Positions 6,069 through 15,600 of a stretch of 16,111 nucleotides of DNA are shown here, one piece after another. Source of the DNA: Gemmatimonadota bacterium (GTDB lineage Bacteria; Gemmatimonadota; Gemmatimonadetes; Longimicrobiales; Gaopeijiaceae); assembly GCA_030550695.1 (NCBI GenBank), contig JAUQOX010000038.1, positions 1 through 16,111 on the forward strand. The letters run 5' to 3'. The notes beneath the pieces were generated by a model. It did not search any database. It had not been told where the DNA came from and saw nothing but the letters and a program-made list of their open reading frames with translations. The translations under genes and the position numbers were made by a program. Within the stretch, counting starts at the first letter, position 1. Every line of letters starts with the position of its first letter.

Positions 6069-7067
6069 ATGGAGCGCATGCGGGTCATCGACGCCATAGC
6101 TGTGGCGGGAAAGCTCGTCCGCACCCATCTAGGGGTGCGCCCCGGGGAGGAGGTACTTCTGGTTGCGGATCCCCTCACCGAAATGGAAATGGCCTGGGCG
6201 TTGGCCGGGGCCGTGGCGGAGGTAGGGGGGGAGTACACCCTGGCCGTCATGCCCAGCCGTGCCTTGAGCCGGGCCACGGAACTTACCGGGTGCCTGGATG
6301 CGGCCCTGACCCGAGCCGACGTCCTGGTGGGACTCACCGGGGCTTCGGGCGCGCCTACCTATTCGGCGGTGGTCCAGGAACAGCTTGCCCGCAAAAAGCT
6401 CCGGGCCCTTTCCATGGTCATGCGCTCCATGGACAATTGGACCAAGGGAGCGGCTTTGGCGGATTACGAAGAGCTGGAGCGCCGAGGACAGGCTTTGAGC
6501 CAACTTTGGGCCAGGGGCCGGCAGGTGGAGGTCAGGTCGGAGGCGGGCACCCACTTCACCGCCGGAGTGACCCGTGAGCCCGTCATGGACCAAGTGGTGA
6601 TCGTCGAATGCGGCATCGCCCGGGAACCGGGGCGGGAGGCGGCCTTCTCCGACGGAGAGATTTCCCAGCGGCCCCTGGCGGGCACGGCCTCGGGCACCCT
6701 GGTGGTGGACGGACCCATGGCGGTCATCGGGGGGGGCGACGATCCGATCCACCTCGAGGTCCGCCAGGGAAAGGTGGTATCGGTGGCCGGGGGACGGCGG
6801 GCTCGCCGTCTGCAACAGATTCTGGACGAGGTTCCGGGCGCCGATCACATCGCCGAGATCGGGTTGGGGCTCAACTCCATGGCCCTTCGCAACGGTGACT
6901 TCGAAGAGGAGAAAAAAGCCGCGGGGAACGTCCATGTCGCCCTGGGCGACGATGTCTTCTACGGGGGGAACCACCGCTGCGCTGTACACCTGGATATGGT
7001 GATCCGGGATGCCACCTTCCTGGTGGACGGACGGCCCCTGGCGGAAAGGGGCCGCATTGTGGCCTGA
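6069..7067 (+). CDS. M29 aminopeptidase / NicX-like metalloenzyme
   Basis: A 332-residue cytoplasmic protein of the AmpS/aminopeptidase T superfamily (COG2309 type), close in length to the shorter branch that includes the NicX 2,5-dihydroxypyridine dioxygenase. Candidate metal ligands are E197 in DGEIS, E263 in AEIGLGLN, H289 in VHVALGDD, and H307 and D309 in HLDMV. GTASGTLVVDG (205-215) and GGNH (299-302) are also typical. M29 peptidases remove N-terminal residues with two metal ions, whereas NicX opens a pyridine ring with one iron; sequence alone does not decide. ATG 6069 follows GAGGG closely; ATG 6078 and an upstream in-frame start at 6003 are alternatives. The gene ends 13 bp before the CoA-transferase, which suggests one operon with a catabolic role. 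Confidence 0.8.
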   Translation: MERMRVIDAIAVAGKLVRTHLGVRPGEEVLLVADPLTEMEMAWALAGAVAEVGGEYTLAVMPSRALSRATELTGCLDAALTRADVLVGLTGASGAPTYSAVVQEQLARKKLRALSMVMRSMDNWTKGAALADYEELERRGQALSQLWARGRQVEVRSEAGTHFTAGVTREPVMDQVVIVECGIAREPGREAAFSDGEISQRPLAGTASGTLVVDGPMAVIGGGDDPIHLEVRQGKVVSVAGGRRARRLQQILDEVPGADHIAEIGLGLNSMALRNGDFEEEKKAAGNVHVALGDDVFYGGNHRCAVHLDMVIRDATFLVDGRPLAERGRIVA

Positions 7068-7080
7068 GGGGGGCGGTCCA

Positions 7081-8355
7081 GTGAACTTGCCTCGAGCCGA
7101 GGGGCACACTCCTTGTCCTGCTTCCGCCCTGGAGGGGGTGCGGGTCCTGGATCTTTCCCGGGTGCTGGCGGGCCCCTTCGCCACCCAGATCCTTGCCGAT
7201 CTGGGCGCGGAGGTCATCAAGATCGAGGATCCCGCCCGAGGCGACGAAACCAGGGCTTGGGGGCCTCCCTTCGCCAAAGGGGAGAGTGCGTATTTCCTTT
7301 CGGTGAATCGGGGCAAGCGTAGCGTTGCAGTGAATCTCAAATCGCCGGACGGCGGGCGAATCGTGCGGGAGCTGGCGCTGCGGAGCGATGTGCTGGTGGA
7401 AAACTTCAAGCCCGGCGATATGGCCAGGTACGGCTTGGATTACCAGAGCTTGGCCGCCCTGAACCCCAAGCTCGTCTACTGCTCGGTGACGGGGTTCGGA
7501 CAAGACGGCCCCATGCGGGACATGCCGGGGTACGATTTTGCCGTCCAGGCCTTGTGCGGCATCATGGCGGTGACCGGTGAACCGGAGGGTCCCCCCATGA
7601 AGGTGGGCGTGGCCTGGGTGGATATCCTGTGTGGACTGTACGCTGCGGTGGGGGTGCTGGCGGCCCTCCGGGCGCGGGACCGTACCGGGCAGGGCCAACA
7701 CATCGACCTGGCCCTTTGGGATGCCGGAGTAGCGGCCATGGCGAATCTGGCACAGGCCTATCTGGTGTCGGGGCAGGAACCCGGACGCTACGGCAACGCC
7801 CACGCCCAGATCGTGCCCTATCAACTCTTTGCCGCCGCCGACGGCTTCCTGGTGGTGGCGGTGGGGAACGACGCCCAGTTCCGCCGCTTCTGCCGGGCTT
7901 TGGGAATGCCGGAGTTGGCCGACGATCCCCGCTATGCCACGAATCCGGCCCGGGTCGAGCACCGGCAAAGCCTTGTCTCCGTCCTGGCACCGGCCTTGGC
8001 CGCGAAGCCCACCGCGCATTGGCTTGCTTCCCTCAGGGAAGCCAAGGTACCGGCGGCGCCCGTGTGGGGCTTGGGCGAGGTGTTCGGCTCGCAACTGGCC
8101 CGGGCCAGGGGGATGCGCTGGACCGTGGGGCATCCCACGGCGGGGGACCTGCAGGTGGTAGGGAGTCCTTTCCAGCACATGAGCCTGACTCCGGCCCGGC
8201 CGGGGGATCCGCCCCCCCGGTTGGGGGAGCATACCCGCGTGGTCTTGGAGTCGCTCCTGGGGTATGCCTCCGAGACCGTGGATCGCCTGGCGGAGGAGGG
8301 AGCCATAGGCCTCGGGCCGAAAGGGGCGGGGGAAGGTGAGGGTGCGGTCGCCTAG
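7081..8355 (+). CDS. CaiB/BaiF family (class III) CoA-transferase
   Basis: A 424-residue protein, normal length for family III CoA-transferases and alpha-methylacyl-CoA racemases. The N-terminal signature LEGVRVLDLSRVLAGP (17-32) and DLGAEVIKIED (40-50) are clear, followed by NRGKRSV, DVLVENFKPG (103-112), TGFGQDGP (137-144) and GYDFAVQALCG. The conserved catalytic Asp is D181 in VAWVDILCG, followed by the ALRARDRTGQGQHIDLAL region. The fold transfers CoA between carboxylic acids through an Asp-linked anhydride; the substrates are unknown, and a racemase role is possible. GTG 7081 is chosen because GAGGGGGG lies just upstream and homology begins soon after; the frame is open further upstream but overlaps the preceding gene. 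It sits between the M29-like gene and the exported GGT-like gene. Confidence 0.9.
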   Translation: MNLPRAEGHTPCPASALEGVRVLDLSRVLAGPFATQILADLGAEVIKIEDPARGDETRAWGPPFAKGESAYFLSVNRGKRSVAVNLKSPDGGRIVRELALRSDVLVENFKPGDMARYGLDYQSLAALNPKLVYCSVTGFGQDGPMRDMPGYDFAVQALCGIMAVTGEPEGPPMKVGVAWVDILCGLYAAVGVLAALRARDRTGQGQHIDLALWDAGVAAMANLAQAYLVSGQEPGRYGNAHAQIVPYQLFAAADGFLVVAVGNDAQFRRFCRALGMPELADDPRYATNPARVEHRQSLVSVLAPALAAKPTAHWLASLREAKVPAAPVWGLGEVFGSQLARARGMRWTVGHPTAGDLQVVGSPFQHMSLTPARPGDPPPRLGEHTRVVLESLLGYASETVDRLAEEGAIGLGPKGAGEGEGAVA

Positions 8356-8398
8356 GGGACGGACCCGAAGTCTCGGGGGAGAAGGGAAGGGAGGGACC

Positions 8399-9985
8399 GT
8401 GAGGACGGCGAAGCGGGTGAACCTGGGGGTGGGGGCTATGGCCCTCTTGTGGCTCGGCAGCCTGCCGGCTGGGGCGGCCCAGCAGCGGGTGGCCCAAGGG
8501 ACCCGGTTCATGGTGGCAGCCCCCACCCCGGAGGCCGTCCAGGTGGGGGTCAGGGTCCTGGAGGAAGGGGGGAACGCCGTGGACGCCGCGGCGGCCGTGG
8601 CCTTCGCCCTCGTGGTCACCGATCCTGCCATGGCCAGCTTGGGGGGACGCTCCCAGATCCTCCTGCGCCTGGCCGACGGCCGGTTCGTGGGGATCGACGG
8701 CGCCACCCAGGCACCCCTGGGGGTGGATGAGCCGGCCCGCGTAGGCCACGGATACCGGACGGTGCCGATCCCCGGCACCCCCGCCGCCCTGGAGCAGATG
8801 TTGGCCGAGTACGGCACCCTCCCCTTGGCCCAGGTCCTCGAGCCCGCCATCCGCCTGGCGGAGGAGGGCTTCGTCGTCAAGGAGGACCTCCACGAGGCCT
8901 TCCGACGCTATCAAGAGACCCTTGTCCTGTACCCTGGCACCCGACAGCACTTCTTCAAACCCGACGGCTCCCCCTACTCCCGGGGGGAACGCTTCGTCCA
9001 GCCGGCCCTGGCCCGGACCCTCCGGATCCTGGCCCGGGAAGGCACCGCCGCCCTTTACAGGGGCGAGTTGGCCCGGAGCTTCGTGTCGGACATGCAACGG
9101 AACGGTGGGCTCGTGACGCTGGACGATCTGGCCCGCTACCGGCCTCGAGCCGGGGAGATCGTGGAGGGTTCCTACCGGGGGTATCGGGTGGTGGCCCGCG
9201 GCGGAAACTGCGACGGCGCCTCGGTGATTCAGATGCTCCAGATGCTGGAGCATTTTCCCCTGGCGCGGTACCGTCCCGAAGACCCGGAGTATATCCACAT
9301 CCTGGCGCAGGTCCTGTACTTGGGGCGGATCGACGAACTGGTCCCCGACTGGATTCAGGTGTCGCCGGCCCACGCCGCCCGTCGGGTAAGGGAAATCGAC
9401 CTGGAACGGGTACTCCCCATGGCCACCAGGGGAGGGGAGACCCGCCAGGGGGAGACCCACCACTTTTCCGTAGTGGACTCCCAGGGAAACGCGGTGGCCA
9501 TCACCCAGTCCATCGGCCCCCAGTTCGGGGCCAAAGCCGCCTCGCCGGAGCTGGGGTTCTTCTACGGCTACAGCTACGACATGAACGACGACCCCGTCCC
9601 CTTCAAGCGCGAGAAGACGGAACAGTCCCCCACCATGGTCCTGGCGGGCGATCGGCCCTTCTTGGTCCTGGGGGCCGCGGGGAGCGGCCGCATCCCCGGT
9701 GCGGTCGTGCGGACGGTGGTGAACGTGGTGGATCACGGAATGACCCTGGAAGACGCCCTGGCGGCTCCGAGGTGGTTCTGGGCGGAAGACGGACTTCGGA
9801 TGGAAAACCTGGGCCTCGGCGAGGCCCTCCTGGATCGCCTGCGCCGCTACGGCTATGAGGTCCGGCTCTACGAAGGGCGCGATCCCTACTTCGGTAGCGT
9901 CCACGCAGTCTTCCTGGACCCCGCCACCGGCGTCCTTTACGGGGCGGGCGACCCCCGGGACCATGGGGGAGGCGGGGGGAGGTAA
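8399..9985 (+). CDS. Exported gamma-glutamyltransferase-like Ntn hydrolase
   Basis: A 528-residue protein with a signal peptide (MRTAKR, then a hydrophobic core, cleavage near AGAAQQ at 24-29), so it acts in the periplasm or outside. The GGT fold marks are VLEEGGNAVDAAAAVAFAL, the PGTPAALE segment and the small-subunit start THHFSVVDSQGNAVAIT, where T353 fits the autocatalytic nucleophile (THHFS for the usual TTHYS). The ending YGAGDPR is typical of the family. Several substrate-site motifs differ: the Arg motif REMAP is GATQAP, the Ser pair before SPT is Thr-Glu, and GSPGG is GAAGS. It should self-process but may not act on glutathione; an acylase or amidase role is possible. GTG 8399 has GGGAGGG 3 nt upstream. 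It follows the CoA-transferase by 43 bp and is probably last in that operon. Confidence 0.88.
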   Translation: MRTAKRVNLGVGAMALLWLGSLPAGAAQQRVAQGTRFMVAAPTPEAVQVGVRVLEEGGNAVDAAAAVAFALVVTDPAMASLGGRSQILLRLADGRFVGIDGATQAPLGVDEPARVGHGYRTVPIPGTPAALEQMLAEYGTLPLAQVLEPAIRLAEEGFVVKEDLHEAFRRYQETLVLYPGTRQHFFKPDGSPYSRGERFVQPALARTLRILAREGTAALYRGELARSFVSDMQRNGGLVTLDDLARYRPRAGEIVEGSYRGYRVVARGGNCDGASVIQMLQMLEHFPLARYRPEDPEYIHILAQVLYLGRIDELVPDWIQVSPAHAARRVREIDLERVLPMATRGGETRQGETHHFSVVDSQGNAVAITQSIGPQFGAKAASPELGFFYGYSYDMNDDPVPFKREKTEQSPTMVLAGDRPFLVLGAAGSGRIPGAVVRTVVNVVDHGMTLEDALAAPRWFWAEDGLRMENLGLGEALLDRLRRYGYEVRLYEGRDPYFGSVHAVFLDPATGVLYGAGDPRDHGGGGGR

Positions 9986-10065
9986 CCCCCTCAGGCGTGG
10001 AAATACCTGGCCGTCATGCGGTCGGCTCTGGCGTCACCCGAGGGTTCAGCGCCGAGGTAAGTCCC
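9986..10065. other. 80-nt convergent intergenic region
   Basis: This separates the end of the GGT-like gene from the end of glutamine synthetase on the opposite strand. Only short imperfect stems (such as GGCG/CGCC) are visible, and no T-run suggests an intrinsic terminator in either direction. Confidence 0.5.
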
Positions 10066-11487
10066 TCAGATGTCGTAGTACCTGGCCACCTCCCAGGGGT
10101 GGGGCACCGACCGCATCTCCTCGATGTCCCTCCGTTTGGCCGCCACCCACTCCTCCAAAAGATACTGTGGAAAGATGCCGTCGCGGGTAAGGTACTCATG
10201 ATCCCGCTCCAGGGCATCCAAAGCTTCTTCCAGGGAGGCCGGGAAAGAGCGGATGCGGGCCAGCTCTTCGGGGGGCAGGAGATAAAGGTTGGTCTCGTAA
10301 GGGCCGAACCCCTCCTCCTTGGGATCCAGGCGACGCCGCACCCCGTCCAACCCTGCCAACATCAGAGCCGCAAAGGCCATATACGGGTTGCAGGTGGCGT
10401 CGATGGTGCGGAACTCGAACCTCCGCTCCGCCGGGTCGGAAAGGTACCCAGGAATACGGACGGCTGCGGAACGGTTGCTCTCGGCGAAGACGGCCTTGAC
10501 CGGTGCTTCGAACCCGGGGACCAGGCGGCGATAGGAGTTGGTGGTGGGGTTGGTGAGCGCCAGCAGGGAAGGCGCATGGTCCAGGATCCCCGCGATGTAC
10601 TGGAGGGCCAGCTCGCTGAGCTGGTAAAGGCCCTGGGGATCGTGGAACACGTTCTGTCCGTCCTTGAGCAGGAGATGATGGACGTGCATCCCGTTCCCCG
10701 GCTCGTCCGGAAACAGCTTGGGCAGGAAGGTCACGATCTTCCCCCACCTCTTGGCCACCCGATGGGCCATCATCTTGGCCAAGACCGTGCCGTCGGCGGC
10801 CTCTTCCACCGGCGTCAGGCAGAACTCGATCTCGGCCTGGGAGCTTCCCACCTCATGGTGATGATACTTGACCTGCAGACCGAGCTTCCGCAGCACGGAC
10901 ACGATCTCGCAGCGGATGGCGAAGAGGTGGTCGTTGGGCTCGGCCCGGAAATACCCCCGCTTGGGGGCAATCCGGTACACCTCCTCGCCGCCCGGGGGGC
11001 TCACCATTTCCACGGACTCCACCCGGAAGGACTGCTCCCGGGGGGTTCGGATGCTGAACAGCTGGTCCAGCACGTGGAACTCCAGCTCCACCCCTATCCG
11101 GGCGGAGTCGGCCACCCCCTCGGAGCGGAAGAGCTCCAGGGTCTGGGGGATGAGATGACGGAGATCCTGACGGAACCGCCCGCCTCCGTCGGGCTGGAGA
11201 ATGTGACAGAAGAAGGCCAGCACCCGGTATTCGTCGTCCAGGGGGTCCACGAAGGCGTAGGAGAGATCGGGCTTGAGGATCATGTCGGAACGCTCCACCC
11301 GTGCGAAGCCGAAGTTGGAGGCATCGAAGCCGATCCCCTGGGCCAGGGTGGACTCGGAGAACCCTTCCGCGGGGATCGTCACCTGGCGGAGGCGCCCGTC
11401 GATGTCGGTGAGATAGAAGGTGATGAAGGAGATGGATTCCCGAGTGACGAAGGCCTGGACCTCGTCGGCGTTGGCAAAGGAGAGCAT
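10066..11487 (-). CDS. glnA: Type I glutamine synthetase
   Basis: A 473-residue cytosolic enzyme that makes glutamine from glutamate, ammonia and ATP; the family forms dodecamers. Signatures in order are the ammonium-site region GFDASN (Asp kept, where FDGSS is usual), ELEFHV, HHEVGSSQAEIEF, GNGMHVHH (the ATP/glutamate-site His), LTNPTTNSYRRLVPGFEAP, NRSAAVRIP and RRFEFRTIDATCNPYMAFAALMLAGLDG. Tyr402 in NLYLLPPEE matches the adenylylated Tyr of GlnA from E. coli, and the length fits the beta subgroup, so GlnE-type control is possible but unproven. ATG 11487 has AGGAAGGGAAG just upstream (plus-strand 11489-11499). It begins 17 bp after the plug-only gene, so the two are probably cotranscribed. 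FDASN and GFARVERSDM mark a diverged branch of GSI. Confidence 0.96.
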   Translation of the reverse strand: MLSFANADEVQAFVTRESISFITFYLTDIDGRLRQVTIPAEGFSESTLAQGIGFDASNFGFARVERSDMILKPDLSYAFVDPLDDEYRVLAFFCHILQPDGGGRFRQDLRHLIPQTLELFRSEGVADSARIGVELEFHVLDQLFSIRTPREQSFRVESVEMVSPPGGEEVYRIAPKRGYFRAEPNDHLFAIRCEIVSVLRKLGLQVKYHHHEVGSSQAEIEFCLTPVEEAADGTVLAKMMAHRVAKRWGKIVTFLPKLFPDEPGNGMHVHHLLLKDGQNVFHDPQGLYQLSELALQYIAGILDHAPSLLALTNPTTNSYRRLVPGFEAPVKAVFAESNRSAAVRIPGYLSDPAERRFEFRTIDATCNPYMAFAALMLAGLDGVRRRLDPKEEGFGPYETNLYLLPPEELARIRSFPASLEEALDALERDHEYLTRDGIFPQYLLEEWVAAKRRDIEEMRSVPHPWEVARYYDI

Positions 11488-11504
11488 GCTTCCCTTCCTG
11501 GTTT

Positions 11505-12356
11505 TCAGCGGGTCAGGAAATACCCCAGGGTCAGGAAGGTAAGGGCCAGGGCCAGCCTCTTCCAGAACCCTCCTTTGGGCCCGACGGGATCACCCCGGCG
11601 GGTCCAGACCAGGATGGCGCCGCAAGGGCTGTTGGAGTACTCGGGTGGGGCGTTGACCCCGGGGTAGACCTCCACCAGCTCCACGTCGTCGGGGCGGAGG
11701 ATGTCGTCCAGGGGCATGTCGGGCACCGTGCGGATGCCGTCCACGATGATGTCGGGGCGACAGCCCCCCCGCATGCGGACCAGGGCCCCCCGGCGGGAGG
11801 GAGCCACGCTCACCCCGGCCACCGTGCGGAGGAGGTCGGTGAAGTACAGGGCGGCCCGGGCCTCGATGTCTTCCCGGGTGAGGAGGGTGGCGCCCCGGCC
11901 CCGGGCCCGCCGCTCGGCCTCTTCCAGGAACCACGGGCGGCGGACATCCGCCACCACCACGATGGCTTCCAGGGGGATGGGGGTGGTGGAGAGGGGGAGG
12001 AGAGCTTCCAGGTGGGTGGCGGCCTCCACATGAAGGGTGTCCCGGCGGGTATGGTAGCCGAGGAGCTCGACCACCAGGATGTAGGTGCCCGGGGGAACGA
12101 CGTCGAAGCGGAAACGGCCCTCGGCGTCCGTCACCCGGGTCCCCAGTCCGACGGTGCCGCCGGGGCCCGGGGCCAGGGAGACGGCGGCGCCGAAGAGGGG
12201 GAGGCGGGTCCCGTGCTCCACCACCGACCCCCAGAGCACAGCGGGGGGAGGGGGGGGTGGGGTTTGCTGGGCCGGGAGGGAATAGGCCGGCAGGCCTCCC
12301 CAGGCGATTCCGGCCAGGGCCAGGGATCTCCACCGGCTGGGCCGGCGAACGCGCAA
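11505..12356 (-). CDS. Secreted TonB-receptor plug-only protein with carboxypeptidase-regulatory domain
   Basis: I place the start at TTG 12356 because a signal peptide follows directly (MRVRRPSRWRSLALAGIAWG, then AYSLPAQQ) and GGGAAGGGGG lies upstream, giving 283 residues. An ATG at 12452 would add 32 low-complexity residues before it. After a Pro run comes a CarboxypepD-regulatory-like beta-sandwich (VLWGSVVEHG through GTYILVVELLGYHTRRDTLHV, about 40-115), then a plug-like domain (LTREDIEARAALYFTDLLRTV, DIIVDGI, DDVELVEVYPG, NSPCGAILVWTRRG). There is no beta-barrel; the protein ends with a hydrophobic stretch, LALALTFLTLGYFLTR, that may anchor it. Similar plug-only proteins are common in Gemmatimonadota and Bacteroidota, with unknown jobs. 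It lies 17 bp upstream of glnA on the same strand. Confidence 0.78.
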   Translation of the reverse strand: MRVRRPSRWRSLALAGIAWGGLPAYSLPAQQTPPPPPPAVLWGSVVEHGTRLPLFGAAVSLAPGPGGTVGLGTRVTDAEGRFRFDVVPPGTYILVVELLGYHTRRDTLHVEAATHLEALLPLSTTPIPLEAIVVVADVRRPWFLEEAERRARGRGATLLTREDIEARAALYFTDLLRTVAGVSVAPSRRGALVRMRGGCRPDIIVDGIRTVPDMPLDDILRPDDVELVEVYPGVNAPPEYSNSPCGAILVWTRRGDPVGPKGGFWKRLALALTFLTLGYFLTR

Positions 12357-12692
12357 CCCCCTTCCCTGCCCCGGGCTCCATGGGGGGGAAGGGTGGCACC
12401 CGCGGCTCGACCGCAGGGGAGGGGGGGGGATGGGGGCGGAGGGCGGGCCCATATTGAGTCATACGCCAGGCCAGGCTGCTTGTTTCCCATCCCGCATCCC
12501 TCGCCTGTGGAGGGCCGTCCCCACCCGAGACGGGCCCCATCTTCAACCCCTGCATCCCAAGGATCCGACTGCCGCCTCCAAGGCGATCCCTCGGGCCCTC
12601 CCCCGGCGACCCCCGCTGGCCGGCCTTGGGCCCCCCTCCGGTACGGTCCCCGAGCCCTGAAGGCGGCCCCCCCGGGCCGAAAGGTGCCTCCC
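12357..12692 (-). other. 336-nt spacer between the tricorn-like gene and the plug-only gene
   Basis: No gene could be supported here. CGGCCC (12664-12669) and GGGCCG (12674-12679) form a 6-bp stem with a 4-nt loop 14 nt past the protease stop, without a T-run; it may slow polymerase or protect the mRNA end. On the minus strand the only AT-rich patch is GTATGACTCAATATG at about 12450-12464, where TATGAC could be a -10 for the plug-only gene. No convincing -35 is seen. Confidence 0.4.
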
Positions 12693-15600
12693 TTACGGCG
12701 TCCCCCCCGGCCCGCTCCGCGTCGGATAGTCGAAGCGCCGGTTGGGGTAGGGCGGCGGGGGGGGCACCGGACGGGGATCCTCGGCGATCTTCTCCAGCAG
12801 GTACTCGATGGCCCGCTCCAGCTGGGCGTCCTGGCCCCGGAAGGTGGCGTGGGGGAGGTTGTCCACCACGATGTCGGGGATCACTCCGATCTGCTCGATG
12901 AGCCACTGGCCTTCGGGGCCGTACACCCCCGTCTGCGGTGCCCGGGCGATCCCGCCGTCGGTGAGGGTGTTCACGTCGGAGAGCCAGATCTCGCCCCCCC
13001 AGGTCCGGGTGCCGATCACCGGTCCCAGGCCCAGGCGACGGAATCCTTCCGCGAAGGCTTCCCCGTCGGAGGCGGTGTTCTCGTCCACCAGGACCACCAT
13101 GTGCCCCCGGAAGGCGTACTGCATGTTCCAGGTGGGCTGGCCCACCCGTCCCTTCCAGTACATCCATGCCTGGCGGAGAAGCTTCTCCAGGAGGATGCTG
13201 TCAATGTTCCCGCCCCGGTTCTGGCGGACGTCGATGATGAGGCCGGCCCGGTTGAATACGGGGTAGAAGTTGCGGTAGAACTCCGTGATGTTGGCCGAGC
13301 CCATGGCCCGGAGGTGCAAATATCCGATCTGCCCTCCGCTGGCCTCCTCCACCCGGAGCCGGCGGGTATACTGCCAGTCGGAGTAGCGGAGGTTGGACTC
13401 GTTGGTGGTAGGGGTGACCATGACGTCGCGGGAAGGCCCGCCACCGGCCGGCCGTATCCGCAGACGTACCTGACGGTCCTCGTTCCGCAGCAGGGCGCCG
13501 ATGTCCCAGACGGACAGCACGTCACGGCCGTTCACCTGCTCGATGATGTCGCCCTCGGAAATGCCCAAGGAGGGATCCGCCAGGGGGGAGCGTTCGTCGG
13601 GGTAGTCGGGGTCGGATCGGTAGATGTAGTCTATGCGGTAGCCGCCGCCTGCGGGGTCACGGAGCAGCCGTGCTCCCAGGGAGGCTACCCGCACGTTGTC
13701 GTTTCCGCGACGGAGGTCCCCGCCCCGCACGCTGGTATGGAGCGCGCTCAGCTCGCCCACCATCCAGCCGATGACTTCGGAGAGTTCGTCCCGGGTGGTG
13801 ATGCGATCCACCAGGGGGAGGTGTTTGTCCAGGATCCCTTTCCAGTCCGTGCCGTGCATGCCGGGGTCGTAGAAGTAGTCCCGCTCCAGCCGCCAGGCAT
13901 CTACGAAGATCTGCCTCCAGTCTTCCCGCACCTGGATGGGGAAGGACCACCCCGACAGGTCCACCCGGAAGTCGGCGAGGTTGCCGATCCGCGACGCCCG
14001 GGCGTCGGCCACGTAGAGGTTGTTGCCCTGCCGGAGGAGGAGCTTCTTGCCGTCCAGGCTCATCTCGTACGAGCCCACGCCTTCCGCCACCACCACGAGT
14101 TCGGGCGGCTTCTGGTTCCCGATGGCGATGGCTGTAAGGCGGGCTCCCCCCTGCTGGCCGGCATCCCGGTCCAGGAAGAAAAGGGCGCCGTCGTTCACGG
14201 TAAGGGCACTGTAGTTCCCCGAACGGACGGGCACCTTGTAGAGGCGGGAGGCCAGCCCGGAGAGTTCGATTTCCACCCGGGGCGCCGCCGGGGTCCCCGA
14301 GGCCCCTCGACCTGCACCTTCCTGCCGGGACGCAGCGCTTGTGCTGCTGCCCTCGGCACCCTCCCTAGGCCGGGCCTCGCCGGAAGAGGCGGCCTCACGG
14401 GTCAGCTCGTCGTCGGGGGTGAAGGGCGACCGGAGTCCCGGCTTCAGGGCGACCAGGAAGATCTCCATGGGCCGGTCGAAGTAGGGGCTCGGCGCCCGGG
14501 GGCCCCAGGGGCTCCCCACCAGGGATTGGAGGTTGCGGTCGGAGAGGAAGTACAGGAATTGGCCCCCGGGGTGCCAGGCGGGGGAATAGGAGTTCGTCCG
14601 GTCGCTGGTCACCACCGCCCGGGTTCCGTCCCGGGGGCGAAAGAGCTGGATCTGGACGAAGCTGTTCAGGGCCGTCTTCTCGTAGGCCAGCCATTGGGAG
14701 TCCGGCGACCAGGCCATGGCCCCCACCCCCTCCTGGTCCTGGGTGAGGCGGGTCTGCCGGCCGGTGGCCAGCTCCAGGATCCACAGATCCCGATGGTTGT
14801 CCCGATAGGCCAGATACTTGCCGTCGGGCGAAGGATGCCCCTGGAAGCGCAGGATGGTACCATCATTGGTCAGGCGCCGCTCCTCGCCCACGCCGGTGGC
14901 GGGCAGGGTGACCCACTCCAGCTCTCCCGTCTCGTCGGAAAGGGCAGCCAGGGTGTGGCCGTCGGGGAGGAAGATGGCGTCACGGTAGCGCACGCCCTGT
15001 TTGGCCGACGCCTTGACCAGACGGCCCCTGCCCACCGGGGCCACGAACACCCGGCCCCGGGCCGTGAGGACTACACTTTCGCCCTTGGGGTGCAGGTGCA
15101 CGGCGGTCACGTATTCCATAGGGTTGGTGACCCAGCGCTCCCGAAGCTGATCGAAGTCGGAGGACAGGGTGATGGGGATGAGGGACGTGCGGTTCTGAGC
15201 GATGTCGAAGAGCCAGAGATCGGCCCCGCAGGCGTAGACGATCCTACCATTGTGCAGATAAGGTGTGCGGACATCCCATCCCGAATGGAAGGTGTGCTGG
15301 CGGAGGTCACCACCCTCCGGGTTCATGGACCAGAGGTTCATGGTGCCGTCTCGGTCGGTGACGAAATAGACCCGCCCGCCCCAGGGCATGGGCGAATGGC
15401 TCTCGCCGTTGTAGTCGCCGGTAAGCTCCACCGCCTCCGGGGTGCCCTCGGCGAACTTCCAGATGTTCCGGGCCGTGCCCCCCGTGTAGCGCTTGGTCAC
15501 GTTGTTGTGGAAGGCGGGGCGCACGAAGTACCAGGTGCGGCTGGGGGCGTCGTAGGCACCCTCCGTGGCCGTGTAAAGGGGAACCCGCTCCAAGGCATTA

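Noticed and set aside
3779..6337. An 852-codon open frame on the minus strand
   Set aside because: It lies opposite the antiporter and the REC-GGDEF-EAL gene, whose motifs are intact. Its translation is rich in Gly, Pro, His and Gln with no recognisable domain, as expected for antisense frames in GC-rich DNA.
6871..9964. Two long minus-strand open frames (6871-8880 and 8033-9964)
   Set aside because: They oppose the CoA-transferase and the GGT-like gene; their translations are low in complexity and have no motifs.
9997..11667. A 556-codon open frame on the plus strand
   Set aside because: It is antisense to glutamine synthetase, which has every family motif. The frame shows no domain of its own.
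11590..13167. A 525-codon minus-strand frame overlapping the protease end and the plug gene
   Set aside because: It is the wrong reading frame of both genes; the Pro/Gly/Arg-rich translation has no domain.
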